A stretch of DNA of 64,000 nt from Actinomadura oligospora ATCC 43269 (lineage in GTDB: Bacteria; Actinomycetota; Actinomycetes; Streptosporangiales; Streptosporangiaceae). The DNA lies in the NCBI RefSeq assembly GCF_000518265.1, contig NZ_JADG01000016.1, positions 1 to 64,000 of the forward strand, written 5' to 3'. The notes under the pieces were generated by a model. It did no database searches. It saw only the letters and a program-made list of their open reading frames with translations, and was not told the DNA's origin. This document shows positions 33,109 to 41,861 of the stretch, in pieces; the first letter of the stretch is position 1; each line of letters opens with the position of its first letter. The translations under genes and the position numbers were made by a program.

Positions 33109-33714
33109 CTAATCGGCGCCTCCCAGCAGGTGAAGCCCCGACTCCGGCGTCACGACCGCGCGGACCCGCTGGTCGTGGGGTTCTCTGGGGAGGGAGTCCA
33201 CCAGCTCACCCTCGTAGAGCAGCGCCACCGTCAGGACGGCCGGGCTCACGCGCGCGAGGGCCCGGTCATAAGATCCGCCGCCGCGCCCGAGCCGAACACC
33301 GGTCCGGTCCACGGCCAGGGCCGGTACGACGACGACGTCCGCGCTCGCGATCGCTCCCACGCCACGCGCGGGCTCGCTCGGCTCCATAAGACCGAACCTG
33401 CCGGGGACGAGGGAGTCGGGCCCTTCATAAGAAGCCCAGTCGAGTTCGCCGTCTGGGAGCAGCCGGGGGAGGATCACGTACGTGCCGCGCTTCCACAAGG
33501 CGAAGAGCAGCCCGTGCGTCTCAGGCTCTGTGCCGAGGGAGACGTAGGCGGCGACCGCTCCGGCCATCTCCAGTTGGGGGACGCCCAGCAGGGTGTCCCG
33601 GAGGGAGCGTCCCGCCGCCGAACGGGCGTCAGCAGACAGTTCCGCACGGTTGGCCAGAAGTTCAGCCCGCAGCGCGGGTTTGGAACCGATGTCGTGCACG
33701 CTCTGGTCCTTCAC
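33109..33714 (-). CDS. 5-formyltetrahydrofolate cyclo-ligase (201 aa)
   Basis: GTG at 33714 (VKDQSVHDIGSKPALRAELLANR). Family motifs: basic N-terminal helix RAELLANRAELSADARSAAGRSL, folate/formyl site AYVSLGTEPETHGLL, and the ATP-binding signature RLGRGGGSYDRAL, then ALLYEGELVDSLPREPHDQ. The enzyme recycles 5-formyl-THF to 5,10-methenyl-THF using ATP. Divergent from galU across only 18 bp; there is no Shine-Dalgarno upstream, so translation may be leaderless. Same order as M. tuberculosis Rv0992c-Rv0993. Confidence 0.92.
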   Translation of the reverse strand: MKDQSVHDIGSKPALRAELLANRAELSADARSAAGRSLRDTLLGVPQLEMAGAVAAYVSLGTEPETHGLLFALWKRGTYVILPRLLPDGELDWASYEGPDSLVPGRFGLMEPSEPARGVGAIASADVVVVPALAVDRTGVRLGRGGGSYDRALARVSPAVLTVALLYEGELVDSLPREPHDQRVRAVVTPESGLHLLGGAD

Positions 33715-33732
33715 GATGACTAGGGTCTCTAC
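33715..33732. promoter_or_regulatory. 18-bp divergent gap between 5-FCL and galU, probable leaderless starts
   Basis: The gap contains GACTAGGGTCTCT. TAGGGT (33721-33726) lies 6 nt before the galU ATG, where a -10 box of a leaderless transcript would be. The opposite strand offers no Shine-Dalgarno for either gene. No clear -35 box was found, so the call is tentative. Confidence 0.4.
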
Positions 33733-34650
33733 ATGGCCGACTTCGCACCTGTACGCAAGGCCGTCGTTCCGGCGGCAGGGCTTGGGACCCGATTCTTGCC
33801 CGCCACCAAGGCGACTCCCAAGGAAATGCTGCCCATCGTCGACAAACCTGCGATCCAGTACGTCGTCGAGGAAGCGGTGGACGCGGGCCTCACCGACGTG
33901 TTGATGGTGACAGGACGCAACAAGCGTTCCATCGAGGACCACTTCGATCGCGCGTACGAGCTCGAGGAGGCGCTGAACGCCAAGGGCGACGACGAGCGCC
34001 TGGCGGCCGTCCGCGAGTCGGCCGACCTGGCGATCATGCACTACGTCCGGCAGGGCGAGCCGCGCGGCCTCGGGCACGCGGTGTTCTGCGCCCGCCAGCA
34101 CGTCGGGACCGAGCCGTTCGCGATCCTGCTCGGCGACGACATGATCGACGCCCGGGATCCCCTGCTCAAGCGCATGATCGAGGTCCGCAACCAGTACGGC
34201 GGCAGCGTCGTGGCGCTGATGGAGGTCGAGCCCGACCAGGTGTCCGCCTACGGTTGCGCCGCGATCGAGGCGACCGACGAGGACGACGTCGTCCGCATCA
34301 CCGACCTGGTCGAGAAGCCCGCGCGCGAAGAGGCGCCGAGCAACTGGATCATCATCGGACGCTACGTCTGCGACCCCGCGGTGTTCGACGTCCTGGAGAA
34401 GACCCCGCCCGGGCGCGGGGGAGAGATCCAGCTCACCGACGCGCTGCGCACCCTCGCCGACATGCCCGCGCACGAGGGCGGAGGCGTGTACGGCGTGAAG
34501 TTCCGGGGCCGCCGCTACGACTCCGGCAACAAGCTCGAGTACCTGAAGACCGTTGTTCAGTTCGCCTCCGAGCGCGAGGACCTGTCCGCCGAGTTCATGG
34601 CCTGGCTGCGTGACTTCGTGCGCGCGCAGGACACCGTGAAGGACGCGTGA
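33733..34650 (+). CDS. galU: UTP-glucose-1-phosphate uridylyltransferase (305 aa)
   Basis: Nucleotidyltransferase signatures: KAVVPAAGLGTRFLPATKATPKEMLPIVDKPAIQYVVEEA (split across the G-rich loop and the sugar-phosphate lysine), RGLGHAVFCARQHVG, ILLGDDMIDA (metal Asp), LVEKPAREEAPSN, and GKKYD-like RGRRYDSGNKLEYLKT. It makes UDP-glucose for trehalose, glycogen and wall polymers. Length is typical. Start of the conserved galU-moeA/glp-moaC-mog order. No ribosome binding site; see the upstream gap. Confidence 0.96.
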   Translation: MADFAPVRKAVVPAAGLGTRFLPATKATPKEMLPIVDKPAIQYVVEEAVDAGLTDVLMVTGRNKRSIEDHFDRAYELEEALNAKGDDERLAAVRESADLAIMHYVRQGEPRGLGHAVFCARQHVGTEPFAILLGDDMIDARDPLLKRMIEVRNQYGGSVVALMEVEPDQVSAYGCAAIEATDEDDVVRITDLVEKPAREEAPSNWIIIGRYVCDPAVFDVLEKTPPGRGGEIQLTDALRTLADMPAHEGGGVYGVKFRGRRYDSGNKLEYLKTVVQFASEREDLSAEFMAWLRDFVRAQDTVKDA

Positions 34651-34704
34651 CGACCCGCTGCGGTCGCACCGACGACCTGTGACGACCCGCCGGAAGGACG
34701 GACG

Positions 34705-35913
34705 ATGAGGACGGTCGAAGAGCATCTGGCGCGGATCCTGGCCTCCGTGCCGGTACTGCCGCCGCTTGACCTGGCATTGCTGGAGGCCGCCGGCGGCGTG
34801 CTCGCCGAGGAGGTCGCCGCGCCCATGCCGCTGCCGCCGTTCGACAACTCGGCGATGGACGGCTACGCGGTCGTGGCGTCCGACATCGCGGGCGCGACCG
34901 AGGAGACCCCGGTCACGCTGCCCGTCGTCGGCGACATCGTGGCAGGTGACGACGGTGTGGCGGCGATCCGCGCCGGGCTCACCGCGCGCATCATGACGGG
35001 CGCGCCTGTGCCCGCCGGAGCCGACGCGGTCATCCCGGTCGAATGGACCGACGGCGGTGGCACGTCCGTCCGGATCAGCCGTTCGGCGCCGTCAGGGAAC
35101 TACATCCGGCGCGCTGGGGAGGACGTCCTCGAAGGGCAGGTCGTGGCCCCCGTCGGGACCCGCCTCGGCGCCACCCAGCTCGGCATGATGGCCGCCGTCG
35201 GACGGCCGCGTGCAGTGGTCCGGCCTCGTCCGCGCGTGGTCGTCCTGTCCACCGGGAACGAGTTGCGCGAGCCCGGTTCGACACTCGCGCCCGGCCAGAT
35301 CTGGGACTCCAACAGCTTCATGCTCACCGCTGCGGTCATCGAGGCGGGTGGAGTCGGCTACCGGCAGAGCACGGTCGGGGACGAGCCCGACAAGGTCCTG
35401 GAGACACTTGAGGACCAGCTCATGCGCGCGGATGCGATCGTCACGTCCGGCGGGGTGTCCATGGGCACCAGGGACGTGGTCAAGGAAGTCCTGACCGGCA
35501 CCGGAACCGTGGAATTCCACAAAGTCGCGATGCGTCCCGGCAAGCCGCAGGGGTTCGGCCTTCTGCAGGGCACCCCGATTTTCACTCTGCCCGGCAACCC
35601 GGTCAGCGCGTATGTGTCGTTCCAGGTGTTCGTCCGCCCGGCCCTTCGCGCGATGCAGGGCCTGCCGCCCGAGCCGCTGCCGACGGTCTCGGCCGTCCTG
35701 GACGGTGACCTGAAGTCGCCCGCGGGCATCCGGCACTACCTGCGCGCGAACCTGCGTTACGGGCCCGACGGCTACACGGTGACACCGGCCGAAGGCCAGG
35801 GTTCGCACCAGCTGGGCTCACTGTCGTCGGCCAACGCGCTGATCGTCCTGCCCGAGGCCGTCGATCTGGCGTCCGCGGGTTCCCACGTCGAGGTGATGAG
35901 GCTGCCGTCATGA
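34705..35913 (+). CDS. Molybdopterin molybdotransferase MoeA or its gephyrin-like paralog Glp (402 aa)
   Basis: Start follows GGAAGGACGGACG. MoeA/gephyrin E-domain motifs are complete: PLPPFDNSAMDGYAV, IMTGAPVPAGADAVIPVE, RPRVVVLSTGNEL, DSNSFML, VTSGGVSMGTRDVVKEVL, MRPGKPQGFG and LPGNPVSAYVSFQVFVRPAL. MoeA inserts molybdate into molybdopterin. In Corynebacterium a paralog, Glp, instead binds FtsZ and the membrane receptor GlpR. This copy lies between galU and (further on) rimJ-like and sepX/glpR genes, the Glp neighbourhood, but is also coupled by ATGA to moaC. Both roles are possible. Confidence 0.93.
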   Translation: MRTVEEHLARILASVPVLPPLDLALLEAAGGVLAEEVAAPMPLPPFDNSAMDGYAVVASDIAGATEETPVTLPVVGDIVAGDDGVAAIRAGLTARIMTGAPVPAGADAVIPVEWTDGGGTSVRISRSAPSGNYIRRAGEDVLEGQVVAPVGTRLGATQLGMMAAVGRPRAVVRPRPRVVVLSTGNELREPGSTLAPGQIWDSNSFMLTAAVIEAGGVGYRQSTVGDEPDKVLETLEDQLMRADAIVTSGGVSMGTRDVVKEVLTGTGTVEFHKVAMRPGKPQGFGLLQGTPIFTLPGNPVSAYVSFQVFVRPALRAMQGLPPEPLPTVSAVLDGDLKSPAGIRHYLRANLRYGPDGYTVTPAEGQGSHQLGSLSSANALIVLPEAVDLASAGSHVEVMRLPS

Positions 35914-36413
35914 CCATGGGTTCGGAGTTCGCCGGGTTCTCCCACCTGAACGACAAGGGCGCGGCCCGGATGGTGGACGTCTCGGCCAAGGCCGTTTCGA
36001 CGCGTACGGCGACCGCGACCGGATTCGTCCGGCTCTCGCCCGCGTGCGTGTCGGCCTTGCGCGCGGGCGAGGTGCCCAAGGGGGACGCCCTGTCCGTCGC
36101 GCGGATCGCGGGCATCATGGCCGCGAAGCGCACCCCTGACCTCGTGCCCCTCTGCCACCCCATCGCCATCCACGGCGTCGAGGTCGACCTCTCCGTCGAG
36201 GACGATGGCGTGGCGATCGAGGCGCTCGTCCGTACGGCCGACCGCACGGGCGTCGAAATGGAGGCGCTCACCTCGGTCACGGTCACCGCGCTGGCGCTCA
36301 TCGACATGGTGAAGGCCATCGACCCTGCTGCCGTCATCACTGATGTGCGCGTGGAGGAGAAGACCGGCGGCAAGACCGGCCTCTGGCAGCGCAACCCCGG
36401 TAGGGCGCGTTAA
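35910..36413 (+). CDS. moaC: Cyclic pyranopterin monophosphate synthase (167 aa)
   Basis: ATG overlaps the moeA/glp stop (ATGA). Opening FSHLNDKGAARMVDVSAKAVSTRTA is the MoaC N-terminus. The active-site block AAKRTPDLVPLCHPIAIHGVEV carries the conserved Lys, His and Pro. MEALTSVTVTALALIDMVKAID and the terminal EKTGGKTG complete the family. It converts 3',8-cyclo-GTP to cPMP in molybdenum-cofactor synthesis. MoaA is not in this window. Confidence 0.96.
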   Translation: MTMGSEFAGFSHLNDKGAARMVDVSAKAVSTRTATATGFVRLSPACVSALRAGEVPKGDALSVARIAGIMAAKRTPDLVPLCHPIAIHGVEVDLSVEDDGVAIEALVRTADRTGVEMEALTSVTVTALALIDMVKAIDPAAVITDVRVEEKTGGKTGLWQRNPGRAR

Positions 36414-36522
36414 CACGCGCGCACGAGGGCGTCTGTGTGCGGACGTCGATCGCTTGGGATAGTGGTCGTTGCTCGCCCTGCGATCTTCGCGGAGGCGGGC
36501 ACGTCCGCAGAGGAGGGCATCG

Positions 36523-37005
36523 ATGATCCGCGCATTGGCGGTGACCGTTTCGAACCGCGCTTCGGCCGGTGTGTACGCGGACAAATCCGGGCCGGTGCTG
36601 GTCACACTGCTCGCGGAAGCGGGCTGCGAGGTGGACGGGCCGCGCGTCGTCCCGGACGGCGAACCGGTCGAGGAGGCCCTGCGCGCCGCCGTGTCCGAGG
36701 GGTACGACGTCGTCGTGACCACGGGCGGAACGGGGCTCACCCCGACCGACCTCACTCCCGAGATGACCAGGCGCGTCCTGGACCGGGAGATCCCCGGCAT
36801 CGCCGAGGCCATCCGCGCCGTGAGCAGGGACTCCGTGCCCACGTCGATCCTCTCGCGGGGCCTGGCCGGGACGGCCGGACGTACCCTGGTCGTCAACCTG
36901 CCAGGCTCCACCGGCGGCGTCCGCGACGGGATGGCGGTTCTAGTGCCCGTCCTCGCCCATGCTGTCGACCAGATCGCTGGTGGCGACCATCCACGGGCTG
37001 TCTGA
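36523..37005 (+). CDS. Molybdenum cofactor biosynthesis protein Mog/MoaB (160 aa)
   Basis: ATG at 36523 follows GAGGAGGG with 5-nt spacing; a longer in-frame GTG upstream is rejected. MPT-binding domain: RALAVTVSNRASAGVYADKSGPVL, GYDVVVTTGGTGLTPTDLTPEMTRRVLDREIPGI, VVNLPGSTGGVRDGMAVL. It adenylylates molybdopterin before metal insertion (MogA) or is the related MoaB. Follows moaC by 109 bp on the same strand, so likely the same pathway unit. Confidence 0.93.
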   Translation: MIRALAVTVSNRASAGVYADKSGPVLVTLLAEAGCEVDGPRVVPDGEPVEEALRAAVSEGYDVVVTTGGTGLTPTDLTPEMTRRVLDREIPGIAEAIRAVSRDSVPTSILSRGLAGTAGRTLVVNLPGSTGGVRDGMAVLVPVLAHAVDQIAGGDHPRAV

Positions 37006-37133
37006 CCTGCGGTGATGTGAGTTATCCACAGTTCGGCCGTGGACTTTCGGAAGGTGGGACCTGCTTTCTAGGCTCGTGAACATGGATGTGAGAGAGGGTT
37101 CACGAGTCGGCCGGAACGGCGGAACATGCCGGT

Positions 37134-37850
37134 GTGAGCCGGATGAGCGACGCGTACTTCGACGCGGTGACCGAGCTGCTGCGCACCGTCCGGGACGCCG
37201 AGCGGGAACGGATCGACACGGCGGCCGAGACGACCGCGGCGGCGCTGGCCGCGGGGCACCGGCTGTTCGCGTTCGGCAGTTCGCACTCAGCCCTGCCGGT
37301 GCAGGACATCGTCTATCGCGCGGGCGGCCTGATGCTGGTCAACCCGCTGCTCGCCCCGGGCCTCACCGGGGTCGAGACCCGACCCGCCACGCTGGGCACG
37401 GCGCTCGAACGCCTTCCGGGGCTCGCGTCGGCGCTCCTGGACAACGGGCCCGTCCGGGAAGGCGACGTCCTGATTGTCGTGTCGGTCTCCGGCCGCAACG
37501 CGCTCCCGGTCGAAATCGCCGAGCTCGCGGTTGCGCGCGGGCTGACCGTCCTCGCGGTGACGTCCCGCGCGTACGAGACCCGCCTTGCCGATGTCGCACA
37601 CGTCGTCCTGGACAACCATGTCCCCGTCGGTGATGCGATCCTCAGCGACCCGTCCGTCCCCGAGCCGTTCTGCGCGACGTCCGGCGTGATCGTCAGCGCC
37701 CTGCTCCAGGCCCTGACCGCCGCGATCATCGAGCGCCTCCTCGCCCGCGGCCTCACCCCGCCCGTCTTCCGTTCCGTCAACCTCCCAGGAGGCGCCGACC
37801 ACAACACACAACTCCTCGAGACCAACGCCGACCGCATCTTCTACCTCTAG
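37134..37850 (+). CDS. SIS-domain sugar isomerase-like protein (238 aa)
   Basis: GTG at 37134 is used; an ATG at 37143 (MSDAYFDAVTELLRTV) is almost as likely. The protein belongs to the SIS group with an N-terminal helical segment (UPF0309/DUF2529 type): LAAGHRLFAFGSSHSALPVQDIVYRAGG, then DVLIVVSVSGRNALPVEIAELAVARGLTVLAVTS, the phosphosugar-binding Ser/Gly loops, and PEPFCATSGVIVSALLQALT. It probably binds or isomerises a phosphorylated amino sugar. Neighbour of the amino-sugar cluster but separated by 518 bp of repeats. Confidence 0.85.
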   Translation: MSRMSDAYFDAVTELLRTVRDAERERIDTAAETTAAALAAGHRLFAFGSSHSALPVQDIVYRAGGLMLVNPLLAPGLTGVETRPATLGTALERLPGLASALLDNGPVREGDVLIVVSVSGRNALPVEIAELAVARGLTVLAVTSRAYETRLADVAHVVLDNHVPVGDAILSDPSVPEPFCATSGVIVSALLQALTAAIIERLLARGLTPPVFRSVNLPGGADHNTQLLETNADRIFYL

Positions 37851-38368
37851 TCCCTCCCAGACCACTCCCCCCTCATCCACCACCCCAACGCGAGCTCTAA
37901 CCGACCCATCGACCCGCCGACCCGCCGACCCGCCGACCCGCCGACCCATCGACCCGCCGACCGTGAAGGCTCGGGGGCGACGGCTCAAGCGGTGATGGCT
38001 CGAGGAGGCACGGTGCGAGGAGTGGCGGCCCGGGGTGATGAATCGAGGGGTGGCGAATCGGGGGTGAATTGAGGGATGGGGCGATGGGGCCCTGAGGCAA
38101 TGTGAGCGGGTGCCTTCCAGGCCGTGGAGAAGGCATGCCGACGGGGCGGTGCCGTCGGGCGGAAGGAGTGTTGCGCCGAGGATCGGCGGGGTTCCGGCGG
38201 ACTTGCTGCTCGGCGGCCAGGTGCCCGCTGGCGGGCCGGATGGTGGCGACGTTGGCCGACCGATTCCCAGTTCCCGGTGGCGGTAGCGGTGGCGGTGGTG
38301 GGCCGGGGGAAGGGCATACGGCTCACCCACCGCCCCGCGTCGCCGATGGCCGGGAGGGCGGTCGGAGG
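37851..38368. other. Intergenic gap with an octamer repeat, no gene
   Basis: Between the SIS gene and the convergent DeoR gene. Apart from the tandem repeat at 37901-37962, long purine-biased runs (GGCTCGAGGAGGC, GGGGTGATGAATCG) are visible but no supported coding frame. Confidence 0.5.
37901..37962. repeat. 8-bp tandem repeat, about 7.7 units
   Basis: Units CCGACCCR/TCGACCCG follow each other without interruption from 37901 to 37962. Confidence 0.85.
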
Positions 38369-39148
38369 TCAGGCGCGGATGACTTCCACGCCGGCTTCGA
38401 TGAAGGGGGCGGCGGCCTCGTCGGTGAGGGTTTCGTCGGTGACGAGGGTGTTGATGGTGGTGGTGTCGCAGATGCGGGCGAAGTCGCGGCGGCCGATCTT
38501 TGAACCGTCGGCGACGACCACGACGTGGTCGGCGCGGTCGGCGAGGAGGCGGTTGACGGCGGCCTCGTCCTCGTTGGGGCAGGTCGCGCCGTGCTCGGCG
38601 GTGATGCCGGTCACGCCGAGGACGGCGATGTCGAGGGTGACGTGGTCGAAGATGCCGGCGGCCAGCGGTCCGGTCAGCTCGTAGGACTGGGGTCGGGGCA
38701 CGCCGCCGGTCAGGACGATCTTCACGTGCGGGCGGACGGCCAGTTCGCTCGCGATGTTGAGGGCGTTCGTCACGATCGTGAGCGCGGGGCGGCCGCCGCC
38801 CGGGTCCGGGCGGGTGGCGAGGACGCGGGCGACCTCGGTCGTGGTCGTCCCGCCGTTCAGGCCGATGATCGCGCCGGGCAGGACGATCCCGGCCGTCGCG
38901 GCGGCGATGCGCTGCTTCTCGGACGCGTGCCGGGCGGTCTTGTAGCGCAGCGGCAGGTCGTAGCTGACGCTGTTGGCGACCGCGCCGCCGCGGGTCCGGG
39001 TGAGCATCTGCTGCTGGGCGAGCTCGTCGAAGTCGCGACGGATCGTCGCGGCTGACACCGCCATGCGTGCGGCGGCCTCCTCGACGCTCAGTTGCCCGGC
39101 GTCGGCGAGCAGTTCCAGCAGCGCGTTCAAGCGTTCGTGACGGGTCAC
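38369..39148 (-). CDS. DeoR/GlpR family repressor of the amino-sugar cluster (259 aa)
   Basis: ATG at 39148 (MTRHERLNALLELLADAG). The DeoR HTH is canonical: GQLSVEEAAARMAVSAATIRRDFDELAQQQMLTRTRGGAV. The effector domain is the ribose-5-phosphate isomerase-like fold: AIIGLNGGTTTTEVARVL, IVTNALNIASEL, VLTGGVPRPQSYELTGPLA, and VVVVADGSKIGRRDFARI. AgaR-type members sense sugar phosphates. It is divergent from agaS, with two dyads in the shared 89-bp promoter, so autoregulation and control of the cluster are expected. Confidence 0.92.
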   Translation of the reverse strand: MTRHERLNALLELLADAGQLSVEEAAARMAVSAATIRRDFDELAQQQMLTRTRGGAVANSVSYDLPLRYKTARHASEKQRIAAATAGIVLPGAIIGLNGGTTTTEVARVLATRPDPGGGRPALTIVTNALNIASELAVRPHVKIVLTGGVPRPQSYELTGPLAAGIFDHVTLDIAVLGVTGITAEHGATCPNEDEAAVNRLLADRADHVVVVADGSKIGRRDFARICDTTTINTLVTDETLTDEAAAPFIEAGVEVIRA

Positions 39149-39174
39149 GCAGGGGAGTCTAGCCGTGCACGGCC

Positions 39175-39217
39175 TTGTTTCTTTGTGTCTGTTTGAGGTA
39201 AGAAACGAGCATTAATG
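39175..39217 (+). promoter_or_regulatory. Promoter/operator region of the amino-sugar operon
   Basis: Inverted repeat GTTTCTT (39177-39183) / AAGAAAC (39200-39206), and the palindrome CATTAATG (39210-39217), in a conspicuously AT-rich patch. TTGTTT (39175-39180), 17 bp, then GTAAGA (39198-39203) is a possible promoter. The positions suit DeoR binding between the divergent genes. Confidence 0.5.
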
Positions 39218-39237
39218 AGCATCATTGGAGGGTTGTC

Positions 39238-40119
39238 GTGACGGGGAAGCACACCGAGAGCGAGATCGACTCACAGCCGGACCTGTGGCGGCGCGCCGCG
39301 CGGGACGGGGCGGGCGCCGTCGCCGCCGCGCTGCCGCGTCCCGGCGAACGGGTGGCCGTGGTGGGCTGCGGCACGTCCTGGTTCATCGCCCAGTCGTACG
39401 CCGCGCTCCGCGAGGGTGCCGGACTCGGCGAGACGGACGCCTTCGCCGCCTCGGAGTTTCCGTCCGAGCGGCGCTACGACCGGGTGCTCGCGCTCACCCG
39501 CTCGGGGACGACGACCGAGGTCCTGGACCTGCTCGACCGCACCGACCTGCCGACGGTCGCGATCACCGCCGACCCGTCCACCCCGGTGATGACGGCGGCG
39601 GACGAGGTGATCGTGCTCGACTACGCGGATGAGCGGTCGGTCGTCCAGACCCGGTTCGCGACGAGCCAACTCGCGCTCCTTCGCGCGCATCTGGGGGAGG
39701 ACCTCGGCGCGGCCATCGCGGATGCGGAACAGGCGCTGGCAGACCCCCTTCCCGAGGCGGCGCTGACAGCCGACCAGTTCACGTTCCTCGGACGCGGCTG
39801 GACGGTCGGCCTCGCGCACGAGGCCGCACTGAAGATGCGCGAGGCCGCTACGGCGTGGACCGAGTCCTACCCGGCCATGGAGCACCGCCACGGCCCCATC
39901 GCGATCACGGGCCCCGGCCGCGTGACCTGGATGTTCGGCGAACCACCGTCCGGCCTCGCCGCCCAGGTCGCCGGCGTGGGCGGCACCATGATCGCCAGCT
40001 CCCTCGACCCCCTCGCCGACCTCGTCCGAGTCCAACGCCTCGCCCTGCATCTCTCCCGCCAGGCCGGCCACGACCCCGACACCCCCCGCAACCTCACCCG
40101 CTCCGTGATCCTCAGCTGA
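39238..40119 (+). CDS. agaS: SIS-domain aminosugar-phosphate isomerase/deaminase, AgaS-like (293 aa)
   Basis: GTG start 5 nt after TTGGAGGG. Two SIS domains: RVAVVGCGTSWFIAQSYAALRE and YDRVLALTRSGTTTEVLDLLDR in the first; TFLGRGWTVGLAHEAALKMREAATAWTESYPAMEHRHGPIA in the second, the GlmS-isomerase/AgaS signature. No glutaminase domain, so it is a catabolic deaminase/isomerase rather than GlmS. In the galactosamine pathway AgaS converts GalN-6-P to tagatose-6-P and ammonia; a GlcN-6-P role is the alternative. First gene of the operon. Confidence 0.88.
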   Translation: MTGKHTESEIDSQPDLWRRAARDGAGAVAAALPRPGERVAVVGCGTSWFIAQSYAALREGAGLGETDAFAASEFPSERRYDRVLALTRSGTTTEVLDLLDRTDLPTVAITADPSTPVMTAADEVIVLDYADERSVVQTRFATSQLALLRAHLGEDLGAAIADAEQALADPLPEAALTADQFTFLGRGWTVGLAHEAALKMREAATAWTESYPAMEHRHGPIAITGPGRVTWMFGEPPSGLAAQVAGVGGTMIASSLDPLADLVRVQRLALHLSRQAGHDPDTPRNLTRSVILS

Positions 40120-40189
40120 TGCCCCCCACACCCCCGCCAAGCCCCACCCCAGCCCTCGCGATCACACCACCCCCGCTCCCCACGCTCAC

Positions 40190-40505
<316 letters not shown>

Positions 40506-40697
40506 TGCTCGCTTCCGCGCGTATGTCGGGTTGCATTCGGGCGCTTGCAGTCGGTGGTTGGACGTGGTTTCGGGGGGGTCTTGCGGTGGTGTCCAGGGGG
40601 CGGGGCGGGGGCGTCTGGGGGTGTTTGGGGTGAGGGCGGTGGTGGTTGGCGGGCTGGTGTTGGTGTTCGGGCGGGTTGGGCTTGAGGGGGTTGCGTT

Positions 40698-41861
40698 GTG
40701 TTGACGTTGGTCAACGCTCGTCTCGTGCTCCGGGACGGGGTGGTGGACGGGTGGGTTCGGGTTCAGGACGGGCGCATTGTCGGGGTTGGGGGTGGCATCC
40801 CGACGGGAGGGGCCGGGGAGCCTGGCGGCGCCTCACGGGGAGTGGGACGGGAGGTCGTTGAGGATCTTCGGGGGCGGTTTGTCGTGCCCGGGTTCGTTGA
40901 CGTGCATGTTCATGGTGGCGCGGGGGCTTCGTATCAGTCGGGGCGGCTGGACGAGGCGCGGCGGGTTGCCGAGTTCCACCTGGGGAGTGGGACGACCACG
41001 ACGGTCGCGAGCCTGGTGACGGGGACGCCGGGGGAGTTGGCCGACGGGGTCGCCGGGCTTGCCGATGCGGCTGACGAGGGGTGGGTCGCCGGGATTCACC
41101 TGGAGGGGCCCTACCTGGCGGAGAGCCGGTGTGGTGCGCATGATCCGGCGTTGTTGCGGGCACCCGATCGGGACGAGTTCGCGCGGCTGGTCGAGGCGGG
41201 ACGTGGCCATGTCCGCATGGTCACGCTGGCGCCCGAGTTGCCGGGAGCGGCCGACCTCGTCCGGGACGCCGTTCGGGCCGGGGTCGTCGCGGCCGTGGGA
41301 CACACGGACGCGACCGGGGCGTGTGTGCGGGAGGCGTTCGACGCGGGCGCGCGTGTCGCCACGCATCTGTTCAACGGGATGCGGCCCTTGCATCACCGGG
41401 AGGGCGGGCCGGTCGGCGCCGCGCTCAATGACGCACGGGTCATCGTGGAGCTGATCAACGACGGTGTGCACGTGGAGCCCGAGGTCGTCCGGCTAGTGTT
41501 CGCCGCGGCGGCCGGACGGGTCGCGTTGATCACGGATGCGATGTCCGCCGCCGGGATGGGCGACGGTTCGTACCGGCTCGGCGTGATGACGGTCACCGTC
41601 GCCGATGGACGGGCGACGCTCGAGGACGGGACGTCCATCGCGGGCAGCACGATCACCATGGCGGACGCGTTCCGGCGCGCGGTCGAGGTCGTCGGGATCC
41701 CGCCGGCGGACGCCTCGCGCGCCGCGTCGCTGGTCCCGGCCCAGGCGCTCGGGCTCGATGACGAGATCGGGTCGCTGGACGTCGGGAAGCGCGCCGACCT
41801 GGTGGTTCTCGGAGAGGGATACTCCGTCGCCCGGGTGATGAAGGACGGGCGGTGGCGATGA
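40698..41861 (+). CDS. nagA: N-acetylglucosamine/galactosamine-6-phosphate deacetylase (387 aa)
   Basis: GTG at 40698 preceded by GAGGGGG. Amidohydrolase motifs of NagA: VPGFVDVHVHGGAGASY (metal-site His pair), GIHLEGPYLAESRCGAHDP (metal Glu), AVGHTDATGA and THLFNGMRPLHHREGG (metal His residues), ALITDAMSAAGMGDG (catalytic Asp). It removes acetate from GlcNAc-6-P or, as AgaA, GalNAc-6-P. Given the pfkB/aldolase neighbours the galacto-configured substrate is more likely. A Gly-rich loop near residue 35-50 is longer than usual. Its stop overlaps the kinase start. Confidence 0.93.
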   Translation: MLTLVNARLVLRDGVVDGWVRVQDGRIVGVGGGIPTGGAGEPGGASRGVGREVVEDLRGRFVVPGFVDVHVHGGAGASYQSGRLDEARRVAEFHLGSGTTTTVASLVTGTPGELADGVAGLADAADEGWVAGIHLEGPYLAESRCGAHDPALLRAPDRDEFARLVEAGRGHVRMVTLAPELPGAADLVRDAVRAGVVAAVGHTDATGACVREAFDAGARVATHLFNGMRPLHHREGGPVGAALNDARVIVELINDGVHVEPEVVRLVFAAAAGRVALITDAMSAAGMGDGSYRLGVMTVTVADGRATLEDGTSIAGSTITMADAFRRAVEVVGIPPADASRAASLVPAQALGLDDEIGSLDVGKRADLVVLGEGYSVARVMKDGRWR

